Source: Lewinellaceae bacterium (lineage in GTDB: Bacteria > Bacteroidota > Bacteroidia > Chitinophagales > Saprospiraceae). Taken from it: a DNA stretch of 64,000 nt. Position 1 is the first letter of the stretch; each line of letters opens with the position of its first letter. Below, piece after piece: positions 17,080-29,638 of this stretch. The notes beneath the pieces are model-generated. The model ran no database searches. It was given only the letters and a program-made list of their open reading frames with translations, and had not been told where the DNA came from. The translations under genes and the position numbers were made by a program. Location: assembly GCA_020636025.1 (NCBI GenBank), contig JACJYQ010000007.1, positions 62,001 through 126,000 of the forward strand. The letters run 5' to 3'.

Positions 17080-18285
17080 ATGAAAAAGATGATTTATGCA
17101 ACTGTTCTATTGCTGTTCACAGCCGCACAACTTTATTCACAAAACCACGACCTGCAGATTAAAGCTACAGGCACTGGAAATACAACGGGTCATATTGCCG
17201 ACCTCCGTGTATTCAATCCTGGCACCGAAGCAAAAGAATTTATTTTATTACCCTGTATTATCCCCTCTGATGGCCATAACCAAAAATACATAGTCGTTTT
17301 TGTAATCAGGAGATGGATACAGCCAGGATCCATGGCCAATATTCCGGTAGATGGTTATTGCATCGATATTTTTTCTCCACCGGTTCCGAAAGGACATGAA
17401 ATGCCTTCATTTTGGACCTGGGTGCAAGAAAAAGACATTCCCGAATCCGAGAAAAATCCGCTGGATTACTTTCGAAAAGCCAGTAAGGCATTTGATGAAT
17501 TGAAAAAAGAGGGCCTTGTCAGCACTCCATTCAGCAGCCAGCCTGATAAAGAGAAAGAGGCGTCAATCCAACACAGCTTGTGGATTGAGCATTCAGACGG
17601 TAAATACACCAAGGACCAATTCCGGGAGAATACCATAAAACAATTTGAAGCGGCAACCGGCAAGAAATTCGAAGAATCCTCTGAAGAAGTTCGGCAAGGT
17701 GTTGAAGCGGGTGTAACAGATTTTTGGACTGTTTTTGAAGCAGTAGGTAAGAAAGTCAAGGTTGTCGTAGTGGAGGTAGAGCCAGGTTCTCAGGATGGAC
17801 CTATTGAAATCAGCGTAGAAGATAAATTTTGTGAATGCGGTACTGTTAGCCTTAAGGCAAAGGTGTTTATAAAAGATCCTTTTCAACCTGAAGTAGCCTG
17901 CAAGGATTTGGTATTGAATTCAGGTTCAAATGTCAGGGATACCATTGAGTACAAGGTGATTCCAAATTATGAGATCAGAATGGAACTTGAGGATATTGTT
18001 ACACGGTGTACCGAATGTCAGGATGGTGAATGTGCGCCTAAGGAAGTGCAAATTAGTTTCGACAGTGAAGGAATGAAGAGTAATAATAAGGAAGAGGTAA
18101 CACCAGAGGAGGGCAAGGCTAAAATGGCAGCACGTACAGTAACGAATTTAGGCAGGACCAAGAAAGCAGAAGAGAGTCCTGTACGCTTGTTTATCACAGT
18201 TACCTATGTATGCGCCAGTGATCCGTGTAAGTCGAGATCGGATAAGTGCAAGGCGAAGTTTGAGGTTACAATCCCCAGAAAATAA
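17080..18285 (+). CDS. Secreted protein of unknown function, Cys-containing
   Basis: The protein has 401 residues with a clear signal peptide (about 1-20, ending LYSQ). I recognise no family. The first third looks like a beta-rich domain (LRVFNPGTEAKEFILLPC...). The middle has a charged helical segment with KEASIQHSLWIEHSDGKYTK. The last third is cysteine-rich (FCECGTVSLKAK, TRCTECQDGECAPK, CASDPCKSRSDKCKAK), suggesting disulphides. There is no T9SS tail, membrane segment or lipobox. It ends exactly where the frame of the next gene opens, and the two secreted proteins are probably an operon. Confidence 0.7.
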   Translation: MKKMIYATVLLLFTAAQLYSQNHDLQIKATGTGNTTGHIADLRVFNPGTEAKEFILLPCIIPSDGHNQKYIVVFVIRRWIQPGSMANIPVDGYCIDIFSPPVPKGHEMPSFWTWVQEKDIPESEKNPLDYFRKASKAFDELKKEGLVSTPFSSQPDKEKEASIQHSLWIEHSDGKYTKDQFRENTIKQFEAATGKKFEESSEEVRQGVEAGVTDFWTVFEAVGKKVKVVVVEVEPGSQDGPIEISVEDKFCECGTVSLKAKVFIKDPFQPEVACKDLVLNSGSNVRDTIEYKVIPNYEIRMELEDIVTRCTECQDGECAPKEVQISFDSEGMKSNNKEEVTPEEGKAKMAARTVTNLGRTKKAEESPVRLFITVTYVCASDPCKSRSDKCKAKFEVTIPRK

Positions 18286-18327
18286 ATGTTCAACTCGCCA
18301 AACTTATTTACTCAAACTATATCGATC

Positions 18328-19191
18328 ATGAAAAAAAATCAAGTCTCGTGGTGGCTGGCGTTTGCATTACTCCTTGCTAGTTTGTCACTACAATCACAGG
18401 AAAATAAATCCGCATCAAATCCTCAGAACGCTACAGTCGAAAGCAAGAGTCTGAATTGGGATAACATAAGTCTGACAGGGGAAGGCGTAAAGCTGATAGT
18501 AATTAAACAAAGCCTGAAAAACTCCATTGGGATTTCCACTGGATTCCCACTTCTGAATCCACAGAACAAGCAGCTTCAATATTCTGATATTTCCAACGCA
18601 TTTTCCAAACAAGAATATGCTGAGCAACTGCTGGAAAAACTGGATGGAGAATTTATGATAGGGAGCCTTAGCGGAGAGACAGCAACTCAGACCAAGTTGA
18701 AAGGAAAGTCTTCTATTGTACCTGGCATTCAATACGGTTTTCAACTGTTTAAGTTTCTCAGGTTGAGAGCTTCCGGCGCATTTTTCCGGAACGAATGGAG
18801 TGGTGAATTCCCGGTATTGGTCTTTCCAAATGAACAAAACCCATCTTCAATGCCAACTTCATTGCAGGGTGAAATAAGAGGGTATACTTCGGGTTTATAT
18901 CTCCAAACAGGGGTATCTGTCCTTTTGGCAAAAGGAATGATCAAGCCATTTGTATCAGCAGCCGTTCAGGCAAATATCCCTTTTAATTCAAAACTACAGG
19001 CTTTTATCAGTGATATTGCCATCCCTATTGAAGTAGAAAATGAAACCGTCGATTTTTCCCCTGTAGCAGGAGCAGGCGCTCAGATTAACATCCTAAAAAC
19101 AGGGTTCTTAGATTTGGAATTTTCTTTTGCAAGACCCAATGGGGCCAAATTTATTCCTTCGGTTGGAGCGTCAGCAGGACTCAGATTCTGA
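18328..19191 (+). CDS. Probable outer-membrane beta-barrel protein of unknown function
   Basis: The protein has 287 residues from the ATG at 18328. An ATG at 18286 is in frame but would put 14 extra residues before the signal peptide MKKNQVSWWLAFALLLASLS (cleavage after SLQSQ), so it is rejected. The mature part has alternating hydrophobic strands with aromatic ends and several typical barrel features (IVPGIQYGFQLF, GYTSGLYLQTGVSVLL, SVGASAGLRF). The last residue is Phe, as in many outer-membrane barrels inserted by BAM. It is paired with the upstream secreted protein and followed by a terminator. Confidence 0.7.
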   Translation: MKKNQVSWWLAFALLLASLSLQSQENKSASNPQNATVESKSLNWDNISLTGEGVKLIVIKQSLKNSIGISTGFPLLNPQNKQLQYSDISNAFSKQEYAEQLLEKLDGEFMIGSLSGETATQTKLKGKSSIVPGIQYGFQLFKFLRLRASGAFFRNEWSGEFPVLVFPNEQNPSSMPTSLQGEIRGYTSGLYLQTGVSVLLAKGMIKPFVSAAVQANIPFNSKLQAFISDIAIPIEVENETVDFSPVAGAGAQINILKTGFLDLEFSFARPNGAKFIPSVGASAGLRF

Positions 19192-19217
19192 TATTCAAAA
19201 GTTCAAATTAAATGATT

Positions 19218-19246
19218 GGGCTGGTTGAGAAAACCGGCCCTTTTTT
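19218..19246 (+). terminator. Intrinsic terminator after the beta-barrel gene
   Basis: GGGCTGGTT (19218-19226), loop GAGA, AAACCGGCCC (19231-19240), then TTTTTT. The stem allows one G-T pair. Confidence 0.8.
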
Positions 19247-19303
19247 ATGGCTTTTTACACCAAATTGGAGGCTTTCTCCTTCGGATTTGCAGCCTGAATT
19301 AGC

Positions 19304-19311
19304 TACCTTTG
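19304..19311 (+). promoter_or_regulatory. -7 box (TACCTTTG) of the aconitase gene
   Basis: TACCTTTG matches the Bacteroidota -7 consensus and lies 27 bases before the ATG at 19339. It also overlaps a TTG codon that would otherwise look like an upstream start, which supports the ATG at 19339. Confidence 0.55.
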
Positions 19312-19338
19312 CGGCCTCTTTTATCACAAACTCACAGA

Positions 19339-21612
19339 ATGGCCTCCACAATATTCGATCTAAAAATGTTGCGGGCGTTTTACGCCTCATTCCCGGCCCG
19401 CGTTGATGCGGCAAAAGCCAAACTAAACCGTCCCCTAACTCTTTCCGAAAAAATACTCTTTGCACACCTGCATCCAGAAAATCCGCTGGCAAACTACAAG
19501 CGCGGTTCAGATTATGTGTTCTTTCAGGTTGACAGGGTTGCCATGCAGGATGCAACAGCTCAAATGGCGCTTTTGCAGTTTATGACCTGTGGCCGCAAGA
19601 AGGTTGCTGTTCCCAGCACGGTGCATTGCGATCACCTCATCACTGCTGAAGTTGGCGCAGATAAGGACATGGTAGTTGCGCTGGATAAAAACAAGGAAGT
19701 ATTTGATTTCCTCAGCACTGTATCACAGAAATACGGAATTGGATTCTGGAAGCCAGGTGCCGGTATCATTCACCAGATTGTACTGGAAAACTACGCCTTT
19801 CCGGGAGGTATGATGATCGGAACGGATTCTCACACAGTAAACGCCGGAGGATTGGGTATGGTGGCCATTGGCGTTGGTGGCGCCGATGCCGTGGATGCCA
19901 TGAGTGGAATGGGTTGGGAATTGCAAATGCCAAAACTTATCGGGGTAAAACTCACCGGTAAACTTCGCGGCTGGACATCTCCAAAAGATGTGATTTTGAA
20001 AGTAGCCGGTATTCTAACCGTAAAAGGCGGAACCGGAGCAATTGTAGAATATTTTGGTCCAGGCGCTGAAAAAATGAGTGCCACAGGTAAAGGCACGATT
20101 TGCAACATGGGCGCAGAGATTGGCGCTACGACATCTACGTTCGGGTATGACAAAACCATGGCTCGCTACCTCAGAGCAACTGGAAGAAGCCGAGTGGCTA
20201 CCATGTGTAATAAAGTGGCCGATTATCTCACCGGTGACCCTGAATGTTATGAGAATCCTGAAAAGTACTTCGATCAGGTAATTGAAATCGATCTGAGCAA
20301 ACTGGAACCACACATCAATGGTCCATTTACGCCGGATCTCGCCTGGCCATTGTCAAAATTTGCAGCCGCCGTTAAAAAGAATAAATATCCGGCTAAACTG
20401 GAAGTGGGACTCATCGGTTCTTGCACAAACTCTAGCTACGAAGACCTCACCAGAGCAGCTTCCATTGCTCGGCAGGCCAAGGAAAAAGGCATTGAGGTAA
20501 AAGCTGAGTTTACCATCACACCGGGTTCTGAGCAGATCAGATACACAGCAGAGCGCGATGGACTGCTCGATGAATTTGAAAAGATAGGCGGGGTAGTAAT
20601 GGCCAATGCCTGCGGCCCTTGTATTGGTCAATGGGCGCGCCACATGGACGATAAAAAGCGGCCTAACTCGATCATGACTTCCTTCAACAGGAACTTCACG
20701 TCGCGTAACGACGGCAACCCCAATACGCATGCATTCGTAGCTTCTCCTGAAATTGTGACAGCATTCGCCATTGCAGGCGACCTCACTTTCAATCCGAAAA
20801 GAGGCAAGCTGACCAACAAAAAAGGAGAATTGGTAAAACTCGATCCACCGAAAGGTATTGAGTTGCCAAAAGCCGGATTTGCCGTGGAAGACGCCGGATA
20901 CATAGCTCCTGCTAAAGGAGCCATAAAAGTAGCCGTTGCCAAAGATAGCCAACGCCTTCAATTGCTGAAGCCTTTCAAACCCATTACCAATGAAGAGCTT
21001 CAGGGCATGCGCGTGCTGATCAAAACCAAAGGCAAGTGTACCACCGACCATATTTCCATGGCTGGTCCATGGCTGAAGTTCCGCGGTCACCTGGAGAACA
21101 TTTCTAACAACTGCTACATAGGCGCTGAAAATGCCTTTAACGGCGAACGCAACAGTGTACTGAACCTGGAAAATGGTGAGTATATGGAAGTTCCGGCATC
21201 TGCCAGACTGTATCAGAAAAAAGGAGTCGGAACAGTTGTATTTGGAGAAGAGAACCTCGGCGAGGGCAGTAGCCGCGAGCATGCAGCTATGGAGCCCAGA
21301 TATTTAGGTGTTAAGGCGGTGATCGTGAAATCATTTGCCAGAATCCACCAGACAAATTTGAAAAAGCAGGGAATGCTGGCACTTACATTCGCCAATCCGG
21401 CTGATTATGATAAGGTTCGCCAGGACGATCATGTTAACATTCTTGGCCTCGATAGTTTTGCGCCTGGTAAACCATTGAAAGTAGTGCTTACACACTCAGA
21501 TGGTACGGAAGATAAGTTCGATGTAAATCACAGCTATAACCACCAGCAAATTGAGTGGGTACAGGCCGGAAGCGCATTGAATAAAATCAGAACAGAGTTC
21601 GGAGTGAAATAA
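19339..21612 (+). CDS. acnA: Aconitate hydratase
   Basis: The protein has 757 residues and matches the mitochondrial-type aconitase length. The [4Fe-4S] ligands are visible in IGSCTNSSYEDL (about residue 360) and NACGPCIGQW (about 425). SHTVNAGGLGMVAIGVGGADAVD and GEENLGEGSSREHAAMEPRY (C-terminal swivel domain) are diagnostic. The enzyme interconverts citrate and isocitrate in the TCA cycle. The start at 19339 (MASTIFDL) is chosen because the upstream in-frame TTG at 19309 falls inside the promoter box. The gene is monocistronic with its own terminator. The symbol follows the usual Bacteroidota annotation of this type. Confidence 0.94.
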   Translation: MASTIFDLKMLRAFYASFPARVDAAKAKLNRPLTLSEKILFAHLHPENPLANYKRGSDYVFFQVDRVAMQDATAQMALLQFMTCGRKKVAVPSTVHCDHLITAEVGADKDMVVALDKNKEVFDFLSTVSQKYGIGFWKPGAGIIHQIVLENYAFPGGMMIGTDSHTVNAGGLGMVAIGVGGADAVDAMSGMGWELQMPKLIGVKLTGKLRGWTSPKDVILKVAGILTVKGGTGAIVEYFGPGAEKMSATGKGTICNMGAEIGATTSTFGYDKTMARYLRATGRSRVATMCNKVADYLTGDPECYENPEKYFDQVIEIDLSKLEPHINGPFTPDLAWPLSKFAAAVKKNKYPAKLEVGLIGSCTNSSYEDLTRAASIARQAKEKGIEVKAEFTITPGSEQIRYTAERDGLLDEFEKIGGVVMANACGPCIGQWARHMDDKKRPNSIMTSFNRNFTSRNDGNPNTHAFVASPEIVTAFAIAGDLTFNPKRGKLTNKKGELVKLDPPKGIELPKAGFAVEDAGYIAPAKGAIKVAVAKDSQRLQLLKPFKPITNEELQGMRVLIKTKGKCTTDHISMAGPWLKFRGHLENISNNCYIGAENAFNGERNSVLNLENGEYMEVPASARLYQKKGVGTVVFGEENLGEGSSREHAAMEPRYLGVKAVIVKSFARIHQTNLKKQGMLALTFANPADYDKVRQDDHVNILGLDSFAPGKPLKVVLTHSDGTEDKFDVNHSYNHQQIEWVQAGSALNKIRTEFGVK

Positions 21613-21917
21613 GCCGGCTCTGTAATTGCAGAATGCAGATCACAGAATGCAAAGTGAAGATGTGATTTATAAGTTTTAAGACTTCAATTTCACTTAATAA
21701 GCCAACCCGAACTTTCCATTTCAAGGAAGGTTCGGGTTATTTTTACGCCGCGCTTGCGTCTTTTGACCAAGCGCAGCACAACGCGAGGTGCTAAATCAAT
21801 TTGCTAAGACAAATGCGGCTTACTAGCTCTGGCCTTCAATAATTAACGTGTGCTTGGTTTAAATACACAAGCATGGCAGGAAAGTCACATCTTCACTCTG
21901 CACTCTGCATTCTGCCA
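21613..21917. other. 305-base convergent intergenic region
   Basis: It contains the aconitase terminator at 21704-21744. Two short segments near the ends resemble each other inversely (AATGCAGATCACAGAATGCAA near 21634; TCACTCTGCACTCTGCATTCTG near 21894), so the whole region is a loose inverted repeat. No coding signal is seen. Confidence 0.5.
21704..21744 (+). terminator. Intrinsic terminator of the aconitase gene
   Basis: AACCCGAACTTTCC (21704-21717) pairs with GGAAGGTTCGGGTT (21725-21738) with one G-T pair and is followed by ATTTTT. Confidence 0.85.
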
Positions 21918-23435
21918 TCAAAACCAGAGATTAACTCCCATATCAAGACCAAAAGTAGTATGCCCGGGAAGTGTTCCCGTTTGCGGATCTGTTCGTTTGA
22001 AATCTCCGGCAAGGGTAGGGGATAGCGCGAGGCTCAAACTGCGACCAATGCGAAATTCCACTCCCGCTGACACCAGATAGCCAAGTACGAAATTCTTAGG
22101 CCGACTTAATTGAACTGAATGCCCATCGGAATTGCGAAGCCGGAGCTTGTTGTTTTGCAAGGCAAAAGCAGTAAGCGCCAGGGTATTTTCATAGAGATAA
22201 TTACCAACTACACCAGCCTTGATAATTCCTCTGGTATTTCCATTCCCCAATCTTGCTACACCTATCAGTGGGAACTGAAGTGTTTTTAACACCTCTTCAC
22301 TGTTGATAATGATGGCAAGACGCTCGTGATCATTTGGCACATCGCTGCCACTCACTTCGGTTCTGAGGCTTACTGTTGCCGATCCACTATATGTGTTCAG
22401 GTCGTATTCGAAATTGCGCGATTCTGCCCCTCCCGGATTTTGAATCACATGCCCGTCCCTATATTCAAAGCCTACCGCATGCCGGGCTTTTCTACTAAAT
22501 CTTTGATAGCCAATGCCTGTTTCGAGCGCAAATCGTGGGCTAATCTGCTTGCCAATTCTGAGGGAAAGGTTGGCTGATAGTTCCGGACTTTCCTGTCGAC
22601 TCGCCAGTAATTGTCTGGGAGAATCCTTACCACCCGGCCTTTTGGGTGTAATGGTTTTTTCTACGATTAATTGAGGCATCACATCAAGGCTGGCATACCA
22701 ACCTAAACCAGTTTTCACTTTCACAGGTTGCGTTTCAACACCATTGATTACAGGCTTATGATTGTACTCAACATCACTAAGTTTGTTTGCAATTGTCTGA
22801 AAATTTGAAAATTCAGGAGTTACTGACACTTTTGTTTTATCGTTGGATACTATAGGCTTTTGATGGTGGTTTTCAATTAATTCTTTATCTGTGCTATTAC
22901 CAATTGATTCTAAGGTTTTAATCTGTGAATCGGCGATATCTGGTTTGTCTGAGTTGCCATGCATTGAAGTTATATCAGAGTTATTTGTTGTTTGTGCAAC
23001 TCCTTTATCGACATTATCAATTTTAGGGCTTTTCTCCAGGGCTTTGTGCGACCCTTCATTTTTGTTTATTAATTGAGTTGCTTCAGCGTTTTCAGGTTGA
23101 TGAGAGCTAATTTGTGTTGTACTGGGTGGAATTGCTATTTCGTTTGACTGGCTAAAGTTTTCAGTTAAGTCGTTTTGCTGAGTTGCAGCGCGTAGTTTCT
23201 CTTGGTAATACTTTTCAACACAAACCAATCGGGCAATTAATAAAAGGATGACAATAGCAGCCGCCAATTGCCATCGGTAGCCACGCCATGTAAAGCCCAG
23301 GGGTTTGCCCGGTTCCTCGGGAGGCAGTCCTACTTCAATTCTGTCCCACATATCCATTCCGGGCTCTTCCGAATAGCCATCAAATGACTTTTTTACAAAG
23401 TCATCCAAACGGTCGTCGTGTATATTTTTTTCCAT
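21918..23435 (-). CDS. Membrane-anchored anti-sigma-like protein with a C-terminal outer-membrane beta-barrel-like domain
   Basis: The protein has 505 residues from the ATG at 23435 (a TTG at 23444 is less likely). The N-terminus (DDRLDDFVKKSFDGYSEEPGMDMWDRIEVGL) is the acidic/aromatic segment seen in Bacteroidota anti-sigma partners. It is followed by a single membrane helix (WQLAAAIVILLLIARLVC, about 52-70), a long Ser/Thr/Asn/Lys-rich linker (about 80-230) and a C-terminal region with strand patterns of a porin-like barrel (LSLRIGKQISPRFALETGIGYQ... ending GVNLWF). It starts 5 bases after the ECF sigma gene, so sequestration of that sigma factor is the natural inference. Fusion of an anti-sigma-type N-terminus with a barrel-like C-terminus recurs in this phylum. 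Confidence 0.7.
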   Translation of the reverse strand: MEKNIHDDRLDDFVKKSFDGYSEEPGMDMWDRIEVGLPPEEPGKPLGFTWRGYRWQLAAAIVILLLIARLVCVEKYYQEKLRAATQQNDLTENFSQSNEIAIPPSTTQISSHQPENAEATQLINKNEGSHKALEKSPKIDNVDKGVAQTTNNSDITSMHGNSDKPDIADSQIKTLESIGNSTDKELIENHHQKPIVSNDKTKVSVTPEFSNFQTIANKLSDVEYNHKPVINGVETQPVKVKTGLGWYASLDVMPQLIVEKTITPKRPGGKDSPRQLLASRQESPELSANLSLRIGKQISPRFALETGIGYQRFSRKARHAVGFEYRDGHVIQNPGGAESRNFEYDLNTYSGSATVSLRTEVSGSDVPNDHERLAIIINSEEVLKTLQFPLIGVARLGNGNTRGIIKAGVVGNYLYENTLALTAFALQNNKLRLRNSDGHSVQLSRPKNFVLGYLVSAGVEFRIGRSLSLALSPTLAGDFKRTDPQTGTLPGHTTFGLDMGVNLWF

Positions 23436-23440
23436 AGCAG

Positions 23441-23971
23441 TCAAATAGTTAAACTCCCTTCCAGTAAAGTCCGGAAATGAGCCTTAGCCCTCAGGAGTTG
23501 AGATTTTGATGTGCCAACCGATATATTTAGTATTTCGGCGATCTCCGGATGGGAATATCCCTCCAGTACATGAAGATTAAAGACAGCGCGAAACCCGGGC
23601 GGTAGTTTTTGCAATAAGCGGGTGATGTTTTTTGCCGGGGCTTCGTCGCTGATAAAAGGCTCGGATTCTGAGGTGAATTCTTGTCCGTTAAGTTCTACTA
23701 CAATGGGACCTTTGCGCTGTTTCTGCAAATGCTGAAGGGCCGTGTTCACAAATATTTTTCGCACCCATCCTTCAAAATTACCTTCTCCGGAATACTGACC
23801 CAAGTCGCGAAACACTTTAATGAACCCTTCCTGCAGTATATCCTCAGCATCCTCACGGCTATTCGCATAGCGAAGACACAGCGCAAACATTTTGCCCTTC
23901 AATTGCTCAAAAAGGGCTTTTTGCGCGCTGCGATTATTCTCCAGACAAGCCTTCAGGTTGGGTTCGATCAT
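23441..23971 (-). CDS. ECF-type RNA polymerase sigma factor (sigma-70 family)
   Basis: The protein has 176 residues. Region 2 is visible (ALCLRYANSREDAEDILQEGFIKVF...FEGWVRKIFVNTALQHLQKQ), and region 4 reads PPGFRAVFNLHVLEGYSHPEIAEILNISVGTSKSQLLRAKAHF, with the -35-binding helix-turn-helix. There is no region 1 or 3, as expected for the ECF group. It is co-transcribed with the anti-sigma-like gene 5 bases downstream. Upstream, a GCAACC/ACCTAAG element is shared in mirror image with the divergent lipoprotein gene, suggesting autoregulation plus control of that lipoprotein. Confidence 0.92.
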   Translation of the reverse strand: MIEPNLKACLENNRSAQKALFEQLKGKMFALCLRYANSREDAEDILQEGFIKVFRDLGQYSGEGNFEGWVRKIFVNTALQHLQKQRKGPIVVELNGQEFTSESEPFISDEAPAKNITRLLQKLPPGFRAVFNLHVLEGYSHPEIAEILNISVGTSKSQLLRAKAHFRTLLEGSLTI

Positions 23972-24007
23972 CTATCGGATGGTAAAGTCTGATTGTACCT
24001 ATAATAG

Positions 24008-24111
24008 CTTAGGTATGGTAATTTGAATAGGGGTTGCATTTAGCAACAAAAAAATTCTTTCTAAAAAAAATACTGCAAAAATGCAACCCCTGAGTTTTTA
24101 TAAGACCTAAG
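24008..24111. promoter_or_regulatory. Divergent pair of near-identical ECF-type promoter elements
   Basis: AAATGCAACCCCT occurs on the plus strand at 24079-24091 and on the minus strand at 24041-24029 (a 12-bp perfect inverted repeat plus one base). Each is followed outward by ACCTAAG, 13 bases further on the plus strand (24105-24111) and 14 bases further on the minus strand (24014-24008). GCAACC to ACCTAAG spacing is therefore 16-17 bases, the range for ECF -35/-10 elements. The left copy drives toward the sigma gene (start 23971), the right copy toward the lipoprotein (start 24200). Confidence 0.65.
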
Positions 24112-24199
24112 TAGACAAACAGCTTCATCAAAAAGCATTTTTCCGGAAACTAATCTTTTTCATTTATCTCAACAATCACTCTCACACAAACTATTTATC

Positions 24200-24883
24200 A
24201 TGAAAAAATCATTGAAGTTTTTCTTTTTGCCTTTCCTCGCCATCATCGCCATTTTCGTTGCCTGTAATAAAGAATCTGCAGCAACAGTTGAAGATGCAGT
24301 AGACGAAGTACTTTTCTCAGTTCAGGAGCGCGGTGGAATGGGGCGGTTTGGTTGCTACGAACTGGTGTTTCCGGTTAGCTTTACCCTGCCTGATGGAACA
24401 GAAGTAACAGTTGATTCCTATGATGAAATGAAAGCCGCCATCCGTGATTACTTCCAGAACAATGGTACTCCACATCAACATGATCATATTCGTCCAAAGA
24501 TCGATTTTGTATTTCCTATCTCTGTAATAAATGAAGATGGTGAGATCATTACGGTAAATGATCAGGCCGGATTGAAAGATTTGCGCGAAGACTGTGCCGG
24601 AACATTTGGCAATCACGACCACCATGGTCATGGTCAGCACGGACTCTCTTGTTTTACCATCGTTTTCCCAATCACCATTGAATTTCCTGATGGATCAACC
24701 GCCGAAGCGAATGATCGCATGGAACTGCATCAGTTAATTCGCGTTTGGCACCATAACAACCCTGGTGTTGATCAACGTCCAAAGTTTGTTTTCCCCATTA
24801 CGGTGAAAATGACCGACGATGATAGTCTGGTAACTTTAAACAGCGCAGATGAGCTACGCGCCTTAAAAGAAAGTTGTGAATAA
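24200..24883 (+). CDS. Lipoprotein with four repeats of a FVFP(I/V)-D-G domain and His-rich linkers
   Basis: The protein has 227 residues. A type II signal peptide ends IFVAC with the lipidated Cys22. Four repeats of about 32-36 residues follow (about 52-87, 101-132, 151-186, 195-226). Each starts with (L/F)VFP(I/V)(S/T) and contains a D/E-D-G turn and a V-N/D-x-x-x-E/G-L helix. Between repeats lie PHQHDHIRPK and NHDHHGHGQHG, clusters of His that could bind metal. Three repeats carry cysteines near their ends (C52, C132, C151, C226). I know no function. The gene is divergent from an ECF sigma gene and shares its promoter-like element, so it is a likely regulon member. Confidence 0.75.
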   Translation: MKKSLKFFFLPFLAIIAIFVACNKESAATVEDAVDEVLFSVQERGGMGRFGCYELVFPVSFTLPDGTEVTVDSYDEMKAAIRDYFQNNGTPHQHDHIRPKIDFVFPISVINEDGEIITVNDQAGLKDLREDCAGTFGNHDHHGHGQHGLSCFTIVFPITIEFPDGSTAEANDRMELHQLIRVWHHNNPGVDQRPKFVFPITVKMTDDDSLVTLNSADELRALKESCE

Positions 24884-24905
24884 ATAAGTCTGATTATTCA
24901 TTCAG

Positions 24906-24940
24906 GCCCTCTTCGCGGTAAACGTGAAGGGGGCTTTTTT
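24906..24940 (+). terminator. Intrinsic terminator of the lipoprotein gene
   Basis: GCCCTCTTCGCG (24906-24917) pairs with CGTGAAGGGGGC (24923-24934) around GTAAA, followed by TTTTTT. Confidence 0.8.
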
Positions 24941-25112
24941 ATCACTGATTTATACGGATTATTGGATTACACAGATTTGCTTTCGTGGTAATATTGGCCT
25001 CAGTAACCTTATTTGCTCTTGTTTCCTTCTATAAATGAATAATTAACTCTCAGGGTTCCGAAGGAACCCCAATAGAATCTGTGTAATCCAATAATCCGCA
25101 TAAATCAGTGAT
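24941..25112. repeat. Intergenic inverted repeat, family B (37-base arms)
   Basis: The arms 24941-24977 (starting ATCACTGATTTATACGG) and 25076-25112 (ending CATAAATCAGTGAT) are reverse complements over 37 bases with one mismatch, separated by 98 bases. A partial degenerate version lies near 53500-53530. The function is unknown. Confidence 0.75.
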
Positions 25113-25144
25113 AAAAAAAAGCGCAGGACTTTTCCCGCGCTTAG
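25113..25144 (-). terminator. Second minus-strand terminator-like hairpin downstream of rpoC
   Basis: On the minus strand AAGCGCGGG pairs with TCCTGCGCTT and is followed by TTTTTTTT. It backs up the stronger rpoC terminator at 25206-25245. Confidence 0.65.
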
Positions 25145-25205
25145 TTCTTTTCAATTCTTGGAACAAATACTTGCACTCTTTTTATAATATGCCGAAAACC
25201 ATGCC

Positions 25206-25245
25206 AAAAAAAACGCCCAACTTTTTCATTTGAAAAAGTTGGGCG
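25206..25245 (-). terminator. Intrinsic terminator of rpoC
   Basis: CGCCCAACTTTTTCA (25214-25228) and TGAAAAAGTTGGGCG (25231-25245) form a perfect 15-bp stem with a 2-base loop. On the minus strand it is followed by eight T. It ends the tuf-rpoC cluster 21 bases after the rpoC stop. Confidence 0.9.
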
Positions 25246-25266
25246 CATATTACATGGAGAAAAAAA

Positions 25267-29565
<4,299 letters not shown>

Positions 29566-29638
29566 ATCTTATAATTCAGAGTTTCAATTGAAATTATAGG
29601 TGTTGGTTCCCCGATATTCACCAGGGAACCAACAATTT

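Larger units (their letters stand above)
24884..25266. other. 383-base convergent intergenic region with three terminator-like hairpins and a 37-base inverted repeat
   Basis: It holds the lipoprotein terminator (24906-24940), an inverted repeat (24941-25112) and two minus-strand terminators (25113-25144 and 25206-25245). No coding signal is seen. Confidence 0.7.

Noticed and set aside
20353..21282. A 309-codon minus-strand open frame inside the aconitase gene
   Set aside because: It lies wholly antisense to aconitase; the long open frame is a by-product of codon usage in the real gene.
24941..25112. Possible CRISPR array from repeated segments
   Set aside because: There are only two arms in inverted orientation, without regularly spaced direct repeats. 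No CRISPR-like array was seen in the window.
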